From assembly GCA_023428755.1 (NCBI GenBank), contig JAEYWX010000006.1, positions 62,001 through 126,000 of the forward strand: a stretch of DNA of 64,000 bases. Direction: 5' to 3'. The notes under the pieces were generated by a model. It saw only the letters and a program-made list of their open reading frames with translations, ran no database searches and was not told the DNA's origin. Shown here piece after piece: positions 53,411-60,741 of this stretch. This stretch comes from Bacteroidota bacterium (lineage in GTDB: Bacteria; Bacteroidota; Bacteroidia; Chitinophagales; Chitinophagaceae). The stretch's first letter is position 1, and every line of letters starts with the position of its first letter. The translations under genes were made by a program, and so were the position numbers.

Positions 53411-54289
53411 TTAAAGTACATTCAACACCTGCTCCTTGGCTTTTTCCAGTTCATCTTTCATGAGTACCACCAGCTTCTGGATGCCCGAATCGTAGGCCTT
53501 GGCACCGGTGGTGTTTATTTCACGACCAATTTCCTGTAATACAAAGCCCAGTTTTTTTCCTTTTGAATCGTCGCCTTCTTTCAGGATGTTGAGGAAGTAG
53601 TCGCAGTGGTTGCGGAGGCGCACCTGCTCTTCACTGATGTCGATCTTTTCAATGTAATAGATCATTTCCTGTTCCAGCCGGTTGGCATCGTAATTCTCTT
53701 TGCCCAACTGTTCTTCCATTTTACGCCGCAGTTCTTCTTTCATTTTATGCTGGCGTAAGGGTTCCAGTTCAGAAATTTTTTCCTGGTAGGCCAGTATATT
53801 ATTGATGCGTTCAATCAGATCTTTTTCCAATGCATTTCCTTCCAGCAGGCGATGCTTGTTAATGGCATCAATGGCGTTTTGCAATGTTTGTTTGAACTGG
53901 CCGTACTGTTCTTCACTTAAAATTTCAGTGTTGGGTACTACCACATCGGGTAAACGTAACATGGCAGCCAGCACATATTCACTCAGCCCGATATTTAAAT
54001 CATCGGCTACTTCTTTCAATGGCTGAAAATAAGCCTTGGCCATTTCTTTGTTAATGGTAATGGCACCGTTGCCTCCGTTTTGTTTTAATAGAATATTGCA
54101 ATCGATGGTACCACGCATCAGTTGTTCCGAAAGCATGGTGCGGATGGCAAACTCGTATGGCTTTAATAAAGGAGTGATTTTTAAATTGAGCTCAAACTGT
54201 TTTCCGTTGAGCGATTTTATTTCAACCAGGAACGTCTTATCGCCGGCAGCTTCTTCGGTTCTTCCAAAACCGGTCATTGATTTAAGCAT
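53411..54289 (-). CDS. yicC: YicC-family endoribonuclease-like protein
   Basis: 292 residues. N-terminal MLKSMTGFGR and IKSLNGKQFELNLKIT, and C-terminal DISEEQVRLRNHCDYFLNILKEGDDSKGKKLGFVLQEIGREINT (in parts), are the two YicC signature blocks. E. coli YicC is an RNase involved in sRNA turnover; whether Bacteroidota members do the same is not established. Cytoplasmic. First gene upstream of gldH on the minus strand, separated by ~150 bases. Confidence 0.92.
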   Translation of the reverse strand: MLKSMTGFGRTEEAAGDKTFLVEIKSLNGKQFELNLKITPLLKPYEFAIRTMLSEQLMRGTIDCNILLKQNGGNGAITINKEMAKAYFQPLKEVADDLNIGLSEYVLAAMLRLPDVVVPNTEILSEEQYGQFKQTLQNAIDAINKHRLLEGNALEKDLIERINNILAYQEKISELEPLRQHKMKEELRRKMEEQLGKENYDANRLEQEMIYYIEKIDISEEQVRLRNHCDYFLNILKEGDDSKGKKLGFVLQEIGREINTTGAKAYDSGIQKLVVLMKDELEKAKEQVLNVL

Positions 54290-54423
54290 AGCTTATTTTT
54301 CAGCAATGTAAAGAATTTCGTTTGTTCGGAATGATTTAATTGGATGAAGCTGTTGTAGTAGAAGAACGACAAATGCAAACCTGGAACATTTTGTTGCACT
54401 AAAAAAATGAAACCGGATGAAAA

Positions 54424-54452
54424 TTAAAAAGCCCGGAAGACACCGAGCTTTT
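54424..54452 (-). terminator. Minus-strand intrinsic terminator without an annotated gene
   Basis: On the minus strand AAAGCTCGG pairs with CCGGGCTTT (one G-U) around loop TGTCTT and is followed by five T. On the plus strand the same site has a C-A mismatch, so it is oriented minus. It implies a transcript coming from 54.46-54.9 kb. Confidence 0.7.
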
Positions 54453-54464
54453 ATGATGGATGGG

Positions 54465-54554
54465 TTAGTAAGTACCAGGAAATTTCTTTCCCTTCACAAT
54501 ATTAAAAATAATTTTTCCGATATAAAAAATTTTTGAAAAATATTTTATGCACAT
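54465..54554 (-). CDS. Possible 29-residue peptide upstream of an orphan terminator
   Basis: ATG 54554 to TAA 54465 encodes a basic, hydrophobic peptide (MCIKYFSKIFYIGKIIFNIV then KGKKFPGTY). It ends 13 bases before the terminator stem. Could be a real small membrane-active peptide or chance in AT-rich DNA; the transcript may instead be a small RNA. Confidence 0.3.
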   Translation of the reverse strand: MCIKYFSKIFYIGKIIFNIVKGKKFPGTY

Positions 54555-54925
54555 TTTAATTTTGTCTGTGGAAAAGGGCTATGGAATTTTTGCCGTTTTT
54601 GCGACCATGTGGTTTTGTTTTTTTAACAACACTTCACTTTTAAAAAACAAATTGCAATCGTTTATTTTTTTAGCACTGCGCTGTAATACAGTGTTGGCAA
54701 TGGTTTCAGCAGAATCGATTTTGTTGCGTTTTGTTTTTCATAAAACAGCATGTTTGTTTTTGCATGCAAAAAAGAAACGTAGCTGCTCTGTTTTTTGAAC
54801 GAGCTGTAACCGGAAAAACACAAAAAATATTTTTTAAAATTTTTTATCCAGAGCCTTGTTTTTGCCCGGTAAAAACCCAAAACCGATTCCTTTGAACGTA
54901 TTACACGGTTAATCGCAAACCATAT

Positions 54926-54933
54926 TACCTTTG
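54926..54933 (+). promoter_or_regulatory. Putative -7 promoter element for the lpxD homologue
   Basis: TACCTTTG (exact TAnnTTTG) 14 bases before ATG 54948. The nearest TTTG upstream (54891-54894) is too far (31 bases) for the usual spacing. Confidence 0.35.
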
Positions 54934-54947
54934 ATGAAAATCAGTTT

Positions 54948-55904
54948 ATGAAGTTTCCTTCACCGGTTCCGGTACAGTGGATTGCAGAATTAATCAATGC
55001 AACAGTTACAGGAAATACAAGCGGACTTGCAACAGGAATCAACGAAATACATAAAGTTGAAACCGGCGACCTGGTATTTGTAGATCATCCCAAGTACTAC
55101 GATAAGTGTATCCACTCAGCTGCAAGTTTTATCATCATCAATCAAGAAGTGGAAGTGCCGGAAGGAAAAGCATTGCTGGTATGTGAGCAACCGTTTGAAG
55201 CGTATCTGAAAATTGTACGACACTTTCGTCCGTTCACTCCTTCTGCAACATTGATCAGCGAATCAGCTGTTATTGGTGAAGGAACAGTTGTAATGCCCGG
55301 TGCGTTTATTGGCAATCATGTACGCATTGGAACCAACTGTATCATTCATCCCAATGTATCGATTTACGATCATACAGTAATTGGGAACAATGTGGTGCTG
55401 CATGCCGGTACAGTGATTGGCAGCGATGCATTTTATTTCAACACCAAAAAGAACCGTGAAGTATGGTATAAAAAAATGGAAAGCTGCGGACGTGTGGTAA
55501 TTGAAGATGATGTGGAAATGGGAGCGGGCTGTACCATTGATAAAGGTGTAACACATGATACGGTGATTGGACGTGGTACCAAATTCGACAACCAGGTACA
55601 TATTGGTCACGATAGTGTGATCGGAAAAAATTGTTTGTTTGCGGCACAGGTAGGTGTGGCGGGTGCTGTGGAAATAAAAGATGGTGTGGTATTGTGGGGG
55701 CAGGCCGGCGTAAGTAAAACTTTAACCATTGGTGAAAATGCAGTGGTGTTTGCACAAAGTGGAGTTCCATCATCACTGGAAGGAAATAAATCGTATTTCG
55801 GTACACCGGTAGAAGATGCATTGCAGAAACGCAAAGAGCTGGTATGGGTGAAACGTATTCCGGAAATATGGGAGAAGCTGAAACGTTTGGAAGAAAAGGA
55901 ATAG
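54948..55904 (+). CDS. lpxD: LpxD-like UDP-3-O-acylglucosamine N-acyltransferase
   Basis: Left-handed beta-helix acyltransferase, 318 residues. The N-terminal LpxD-type uridine-binding domain (1-~100, with DLVFVDHPKYYDKC) is followed by hexapeptide repeats (~105-275) and a helical C-terminus. GSDAFYFNT, CTIDKGVTHDTVIG, and catalytic-type His in VHIGHDSVIG match LpxD, which adds the N-linked acyl chain in lipid A synthesis. It is shorter than canonical LpxD (~340), and Bacteroidota often carry a second, shorter paralogue, so the exact substrate is not certain. Confidence 0.85.
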   Translation: MKFPSPVPVQWIAELINATVTGNTSGLATGINEIHKVETGDLVFVDHPKYYDKCIHSAASFIIINQEVEVPEGKALLVCEQPFEAYLKIVRHFRPFTPSATLISESAVIGEGTVVMPGAFIGNHVRIGTNCIIHPNVSIYDHTVIGNNVVLHAGTVIGSDAFYFNTKKNREVWYKKMESCGRVVIEDDVEMGAGCTIDKGVTHDTVIGRGTKFDNQVHIGHDSVIGKNCLFAAQVGVAGAVEIKDGVVLWGQAGVSKTLTIGENAVVFAQSGVPSSLEGNKSYFGTPVEDALQKRKELVWVKRIPEIWEKLKRLEEKE

Positions 55905-55929
55905 ACTAAGAAAATTTTTCATCTTAATT

Positions 55930-55983
55930 GTCAATCTCGACTTCGCTCGATTGACTGCACCGCCCTTCGACTTCGCTCAGGGC
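55930..55983. repeat. Two adjacent mini-hairpins with identical TCGACTTCGCTC loops
   Basis: GTCAATC-TCGACTTCGCTC-GATTGAC (55930-55955, one base inside) and GCCCT-TCGACTTCGCTC-AGGGC (55962-55983). The loops are identical while the stems have unrelated but complementary sequences. They lie between convergent lpxD and the 56031 gene. Confidence 0.8.
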
Positions 55984-56030
55984 TATTCTCCATTGTATTT
56001 GCTCATAGCTCATTGCTCACAGCTTTCTTC

Positions 56031-57119
56031 TTACTCTTCCGGCCAATAATCATACGGCAACTGATCCGCTAAATTTTTCCAGGCCCAGTAACCGCTATTG
56101 ATCACTTCCGTTTGTTCATAAAAGAATCCGTTTTCTGTAATTACAAATCCGTTTAAAAATTCCAGTGTGGAGAGTTGTTCCTTTGCCGATGGTGGATATT
56201 TGTTGGCAAGGAGATATTCTTTTTCCATGGGCGCTAATGTGTACACGATCCTGAATTTTCCAAACAGGTTGATCTCACGGTCCACACTATCGATCAATAC
56301 ATACACCGCCGAATCGTATGGATTTTCCAAAGTGCTGATCTTTGGTTTACCGGTAATGCTGTCTTCATAAATTTCTTCAATCACAAATCCGTTTTCAGCA
56401 AGTGTGCTGTCGTAATAGCAACGCATAAAATGCAGGCGTGAACCGAGGTATGCCTTTTCCCTGTTTTGTAACCAAATCGCTTTTTGCTCTTCCGTAGAAT
56501 CCATTTCTGTATAAAAAGCCACACCAACGTATGCGCTGAATTTTGTACCGTAGTCGTAAATAAATGAATCGAGCTGGTATTGTATTTTATAACCCAATGC
56601 ATAGTTGAGTACCACCACCGGTTCTTCTGCTTTTACTTTTAATACATTTCGTTTACGGGAGAAATAAAATTTCAAGACTTGTGGATTTTCAATACTGCAT
56701 TGTTTGGCAAACGGTGTGCTTCCGATAAAGTAGTTCGAAAAATGCGAACCGTATTTTGTCCAGCCATCTTTTACTTCGCTGCTGGCCTGTATTACCACTT
56801 CTTCCAGTTTGTTTTCTTTCTTCTTTAATACAATTGACAGCTCATTGCTGTTGTCCTGTGATGAACTGATGCGTACACTTTCACTTTCAAAACCCGTGAA
56901 CGAGATAACAAGATTATGTCCGCCTGCCGGAATTTCCAGCCGGAACTCACCATCTTTATTGGTGATGGTTCCCTTGGTGGTATTCTGGCAAAGTACGGAA
57001 GCGCCTTCCAGCGGAAGTCGGGTACTGTCGTCAATTACTTTTCCTTTGATATAAAAATAGGATTGTGCGGAAACGGAAGCTGAGCAGATGATAAGGAAAA
57101 AGGCGAGGATTGTTTTCAT
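56031..57119 (-). CDS. Carboxypeptidase-like regulatory domain protein, exported
   Basis: 362 residues. Signal peptide (ILAFFLIICSASVSAQ, to ~18), then a CarboxypepD_reg-like Ig-fold domain (~24-100: IKGKVIDDSTRLPLEGASVL, GEFRLEIPAGGHNLVISFTG), the type that precedes SusC barrels, but here followed by a ~250-residue unique region ending YDYWPEE and no barrel. Such proteins are numerous in Bacteroidota and usually of unknown role at the outer membrane. Downstream of the small TM gene on the same strand. Confidence 0.82.
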   Translation of the reverse strand: MKTILAFFLIICSASVSAQSYFYIKGKVIDDSTRLPLEGASVLCQNTTKGTITNKDGEFRLEIPAGGHNLVISFTGFESESVRISSSQDNSNELSIVLKKKENKLEEVVIQASSEVKDGWTKYGSHFSNYFIGSTPFAKQCSIENPQVLKFYFSRKRNVLKVKAEEPVVVLNYALGYKIQYQLDSFIYDYGTKFSAYVGVAFYTEMDSTEEQKAIWLQNREKAYLGSRLHFMRCYYDSTLAENGFVIEEIYEDSITGKPKISTLENPYDSAVYVLIDSVDREINLFGKFRIVYTLAPMEKEYLLANKYPPSAKEQLSTLEFLNGFVITENGFFYEQTEVINSGYWAWKNLADQLPYDYWPEE

Positions 57120-57182
57120 ACGTGATCGTTCATTGAAGATTAAAAGTAAACAATTTTTGCGCCAACCATAAAACCGTAAGCG

Positions 57183-57437
57183 TTACCGGAGCAACAACAA
57201 TAGCAATGCAGAGCCAAGCAGGGCTACTTCAACAAAAAATTGTACCCGTGGTTGTTCTTTTATGATGCGGGCAAATAAAAAGTGAACGATGATGCCGGTT
57301 GTGGCAATCAAGAATAATGGCACTGCAACAAGCAGCGACCATGACTGTGGGTTGAACAGTGTTTCTGCAGCAAGGTAGAAACTGTATAACAGCAACAGCG
57401 AAGATGTGATGAATAACGGGGAGTAATAATATTTCAT
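57183..57437 (-). CDS. Small hydrophobic membrane protein
   Basis: 84 residues with three predicted transmembrane helices (FITSSLLLLYSFYLAAETLF; LLVAVPLFLIATTGIIVHFL; VQFFVEVALLGSALLLLLL). It starts 19 bases after the stop of the upstream epimerase gene, so probably co-transcribed. No family recognised. Confidence 0.7.
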   Translation of the reverse strand: MKYYYSPLFITSSLLLLYSFYLAAETLFNPQSWSLLVAVPLFLIATTGIIVHFLFARIIKEQPRVQFFVEVALLGSALLLLLLR

Positions 57438-57456
57438 ACAAACGGGGTCGCTGCTG

Positions 57457-58446
57457 TTACGATAAGCGGTACTGTTGCTTCAACCAGTTGCAGGTGCGTT
57501 CTACTGTTTCATCTATTGACGTAAAATTGAAACCGGGTAATGCCGCCAACACTTTCGATGAATCATAATAAGTCCGTACCTGCGCAGTGCTGGCTGTTTC
57601 TTTGGTAAGCAAGGGTTCTTTGTTGCTGAACATGGCTTTGAGTGCTTCCATGCGCCACACCAGTTCTCCCATCCACGGTTTTGCAAACCGGTTGGGTGGA
57701 CGTTTGCCAAATGAAGTGGCAATTTTCGTAAACAGTTCCTGGAAACTTAAATGCTCATTGCTCAGTAAAAAACGTTCGGCCGAAATATCACTGTGCATCA
57801 AACGGATCATTGCATCAGCCACATCTTTTGCGTCCACAAAACCTGTTCCGCCGGTTGTGTACCAAGGGAACTGTTCCCACATTTTTTTAAAGATGGCCAC
57901 CGATCCTGTTTCCCAATTTGATTCGCCTAATATTACCGACGGATTTACAATGGCTGCATTCAATCCTTCACCAATGCCCCGCCATACTTCCATTTCGGAT
58001 AAGTATTTTGTTTTACCGTAGTGAGAGTTATTGGTTTCTTCGGTCCATTCTGTTTTTTCGGTGATCTTTTCACCTTGCCGCAAACGGCCAATGGCTGCCA
58101 CCGAACTTACATGAATGAGTTTTTCGATGTTATGCTCTAACGATAGATTGACAATATTGGCTGTGCCTTCAATATTGATCCTGTACATCTGTTCCCTGCG
58201 GCTGGAATGATACGATACAACAGCAGCACAATGATACACCTGCCTGCAACCCTGCATCACTTCATCCAGCAACGATGTATCTAACACATCGCCTTTGATC
58301 CATTCGATCTGTTGCTTTTCTTCTTCCGAAAGTGTGAGTGGCATGGAGTTTCGTACCAATGCTTTGATGGGTCCCTGCTTTTGTTGCAACAACTGTTTCA
58401 ACAAAGCCGAACCAACTAAACCTGCACCGCCGGTAACGAAAACCAT
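57457..58446 (-). CDS. NAD-dependent epimerase/dehydratase family protein
   Basis: 329-residue extended SDR. N-terminal VFVTGGAGLVGSALLKQL carries GxxGxxG; VYHCAAVVSY, the catalytic HVSSVAAIG Ser and HYGKTKYLSE (Tyr-x3-Lys) follow; the C-terminus is the variable substrate domain. Closest in feel to dihydroflavonol-4-reductase or 3-beta-HSD-like members (NPSVILGE). Substrate unknown. Lies 52 bases downstream of the 3-hydroxyacyl-CoA dehydrogenase gene, same strand. Confidence 0.9.
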   Translation of the reverse strand: MVFVTGGAGLVGSALLKQLLQQKQGPIKALVRNSMPLTLSEEEKQQIEWIKGDVLDTSLLDEVMQGCRQVYHCAAVVSYHSSRREQMYRINIEGTANIVNLSLEHNIEKLIHVSSVAAIGRLRQGEKITEKTEWTEETNNSHYGKTKYLSEMEVWRGIGEGLNAAIVNPSVILGESNWETGSVAIFKKMWEQFPWYTTGGTGFVDAKDVADAMIRLMHSDISAERFLLSNEHLSFQELFTKIATSFGKRPPNRFAKPWMGELVWRMEALKAMFSNKEPLLTKETASTAQVRTYYDSSKVLAALPGFNFTSIDETVERTCNWLKQQYRLS

Positions 58447-58498
58447 GATGGAATAGATAATTTATTGTGGAAAATGTAAAAATAGGGTGTGCAAGCGA

Positions 58499-59347
58499 TT
58501 ATCCATTGTAGTTGTAATAACCTTTCTTTGTTTTTCTGCCCAATTCCCCTTTCTCTACTTTTTCTTTTTGAATGGGTGATGGCTTTAAACGTTCGGGCTG
58601 GCCGAGTTGTTCATACACACTGCAGCTTACAGCGTAATTGATATCGTTACCGATCAGATCCATGAGTTTGAACGGACCCATTTTAAAACCACTGGCTTCC
58701 AGCAATGCATCAATTGTTGCAAAATCGGCAATGCCATCTTCCACCAGTTTGAGCGATTCAATATAATAAGGCCGAGCCACACGGTTTACAATAAAGCCGG
58801 GTGCATCTTTACAGATCACAGGCGTTTTGTTCATTTGTTTTGCTAAAGCCACCAATGCATCGATCACCTGTTCAGCGGTTTGTTCACCACGCACCACTTC
58901 TACAAGTTTCATGATAGTGGCAGGATTAAAAAAATGCATGCCTGCCACCCGTTGCGGTTGCAGAATGGATTGTTGCAGCAACGAAATGGAAAGAGAAGAG
59001 GTATTGCTGGCGAAAATGGTATCGCTGTGGTTGATCTCTGCCAGTTGATTGAAGAGTGCAATTTTCGCTTCAGGCTTTTCTATGATGGCTTCAATGATCA
59101 CATCGGCAATACAAAAATTAATATCGTTGATGTATTGCAGATTTCCAGTGATAATTTTCCGTTGATCTTCTGTAATTTTTTGTTTGGCAACCAAACTATC
59201 GAGGTTGGTATTAATGGCAGCTTCTGCTTTTTGCAATACTTCTTTGTTAAGATCGAACAGCAATGTATAAATACCACTCTGTGCTGCAGCCTGTGCAATA
59301 CCACTGCCCATTGTTCCTGCACCGCAAACGCAAATTGATTGAACCAT
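58499..59347 (-). CDS. 3-hydroxybutyryl-CoA dehydrogenase
   Basis: NAD(P)-dependent oxidoreductase interconverting acetoacetyl-CoA and 3-hydroxybutyryl-CoA. 282 residues, the stand-alone single-domain form. Rossmann motif CGAGTMGSGIAQ (8-19); AEI-NHSDTIFASNTSSLS with the conserved Asn-Ser; catalytic His in GMHFFNPATIMKLVEVV; KDAPGFIVNRV and GPFKLMDLIG of the C-terminal domain. Could serve butyrate-type or beta-oxidation metabolism. A repeat (59351-59368) sits four bases before its start codon. Confidence 0.93.
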   Translation of the reverse strand: MVQSICVCGAGTMGSGIAQAAAQSGIYTLLFDLNKEVLQKAEAAINTNLDSLVAKQKITEDQRKIITGNLQYINDINFCIADVIIEAIIEKPEAKIALFNQLAEINHSDTIFASNTSSLSISLLQQSILQPQRVAGMHFFNPATIMKLVEVVRGEQTAEQVIDALVALAKQMNKTPVICKDAPGFIVNRVARPYYIESLKLVEDGIADFATIDALLEASGFKMGPFKLMDLIGNDINYAVSCSVYEQLGQPERLKPSPIQKEKVEKGELGRKTKKGYYNYNG

Positions 59348-59350
59348 AAT

Positions 59351-59428
59351 GCCCCAACCCTAAAGGGAATTTTTATTACTGTTGAGTAGAGAATTTAAAG
59401 TATAAGAGTGCCCTTCGACAGGCGCAGG
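59351..59428. repeat. CCCT(N2)AGGG repeat and a TCGACAGGCGC mini-hairpin
   Basis: GCCCCAACCCTAAAGGGA (59351-59368) belongs to the CCCCT(N2)AGGGG family, here unpaired. CCT-TCGACAGGCGC-AGG (59412-59428) is a member of the TCGAC-loop mini-hairpin family. Confidence 0.6.
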
Positions 59429-59508
59429 ATAAACTGCAACAAAAGTAAAATAGCAGCACCATAGCATGGTTCATACCATCAACTATGAACTGTTAACTAT
59501 CAACTATC

Positions 59509-60540
59509 TTACACTGCTCCGGTAAATTGCTTCAAAAACCGCACATCGTTTTCACTGAATAGTCGAATATCCTTGATTCCATATTTCAACAGAGCCGGAC
59601 GCTCGATACCCATACCAAATGCAAAACCGGAATATTTATTACTGTCGATACCGCAGTTCTCCAATACTTTCGGATGCACCATGCCGCAACCTAAAATTTC
59701 TAACCAGCCTGTTTTTTTACAAACATTACAACCATCGCCATTGCACAGCAAACAACTGATGTCCATTTCAGCACTTGGTTCTGTAAACGGAAAATAAGAA
59801 GGACGGAAACGCACTTTCACATCTTTGCCAAACATTTCCTGCACAAAAAAGTACAGTGTTTGTTTGAGATCGGCAAAACTTACTTTCTCATCAACATATA
59901 GCCCTTCAATCTGGTGGAAGAAACAATGGCTTCTTGCACTGATGGTTTCGTTGCGGTACACACGACCCGGCGTAATAATGCGGATAGGCAGTTTGCCTTT
60001 CTGCATTTCATGGATCTGCACATTGCTGGTGTGTGTACGTAGCAACCAGGCAGGATCGGTGCTGATATAAAACGTATCCTGCATATCACGGGCAGGATGA
60101 TTCTCCGGTAAGTTGAGTGCAGTGAAATTGTGAAAATCATCATCAATCTCTGGTCCTTCAGCCACAGCAAAACCCAACCGCTGAAAAATATTCACCATGC
60201 GGTTGCGCATTAAACTGATGGGGTGACGGCTGCCAACGGGCAATGCATCGCCCGGCAAACTGAGATCGATGCTGGCGGCAGCAGTTGCCTGCCCATCGCC
60301 GGTTAATGCTTTCCACTCTTCATATTTCGCTTCGGCAAATTGTTTGAATTCGTTCATGCTTTGACCAAAGGCTTTCTTCTGTTCGTTCGCCACATTTTTC
60401 ATTTCGCCCATCAGCGATTTTACCAAACCTTTGGTTCCAAGAAATTTAATACGGTATTCTTCCAATGCTTTTGCACTGTCGATCTGCAGCGCTTCAATTT
60501 CTTTCCGGAAAGTTTCAATTTGTTGTAACACCTGTTCCAT
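59509..60540 (-). CDS. pheS: Phenylalanine--tRNA ligase alpha subunit
   Basis: Class II aminoacyl-tRNA synthetase catalytic subunit (alpha2-beta2 with PheT). 343 residues from ATG 60540 (MEQVLQQIETF). Coiled-coil N-terminus (~1-85) binds tRNA; motif 2-type VYRNETISARSHCFFHQIEG and motif 3 AFGMGIERPALLKYGI are present, as are RPSYFPFTEPSAEM and the four-Cys CLLCNGDGCNVCKKTGW zinc-finger-like loop seen in many bacterial PheS. pheT is not adjacent. Confidence 0.96.
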   Translation of the reverse strand: MEQVLQQIETFRKEIEALQIDSAKALEEYRIKFLGTKGLVKSLMGEMKNVANEQKKAFGQSMNEFKQFAEAKYEEWKALTGDGQATAAASIDLSLPGDALPVGSRHPISLMRNRMVNIFQRLGFAVAEGPEIDDDFHNFTALNLPENHPARDMQDTFYISTDPAWLLRTHTSNVQIHEMQKGKLPIRIITPGRVYRNETISARSHCFFHQIEGLYVDEKVSFADLKQTLYFFVQEMFGKDVKVRFRPSYFPFTEPSAEMDISCLLCNGDGCNVCKKTGWLEILGCGMVHPKVLENCGIDSNKYSGFAFGMGIERPALLKYGIKDIRLFSENDVRFLKQFTGAV

Positions 60541-60557
60541 GCTGCAAAGATAATGTA

Positions 60558-60705
60558 ACCCCTCCAACTCCCCTAAAGGGGAGCTTTTTACAACAGTTTT
60601 TCAAGAAGCAATAAATGAATTCTCATCAGAAGTAAATCGATGATCAGTGTTTTGAGAAGACTCTTGCAGTAAGTAAAAAGTCCCCCTTCAGGGGGATTTA
60701 GGGGG
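60558..60705. repeat. Inverted pair of CCCCT(N2)AGGGG repeats between pheS and the arginase-family gene
   Basis: Copy at 60558-60585 (CTCCAACTCCCCTAAAGGGG core) and an opposite copy at 60681-60705 (TCCCCCTTCAGGGGGATTTA core), about 95 bases apart in a divergent promoter region. Confidence 0.75.
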
Positions 60706-60715
60706 TTTCTTTTCT

Positions 60716-60723
60716 TATGTTTG
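60716..60723 (+). promoter_or_regulatory. Putative -7 promoter element for the arginase-family gene
   Basis: TATGTTTG (TAnnTTTG) 18 bases before ATG 60742. The region where a -33 box should be is occupied by the repeat ending at 60705. Confidence 0.35.
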
Positions 60724-60741
60724 CCACCGAAACAATTTTAC

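Larger units (their letters stand above)
54290..54947. other. Long AT-rich intergenic region
   Basis: Lies between divergent yicC and lpxD genes. Apart from a minus-strand terminator, a possible 29-codon ORF and a -7 promoter match, I see only A/T-rich sequence with T-runs. ORFs of 83 codons (+, 54547) and 72 codons (-, 54662) are compositionally odd and unsupported. Confidence 0.55.

Noticed and set aside
53411..54289. Plus-strand ORFs at 53802 and 54036 inside yicC
   Set aside because: Shadow frames of a well-conserved YicC gene.
54547..54880. 83-codon plus and 72-codon minus ORFs in the AT-rich gap before lpxD
   Set aside because: Overlapping on opposite strands, low-complexity Phe/Lys/Leu composition and no context. 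Only the terminator nearby argues for any transcript.
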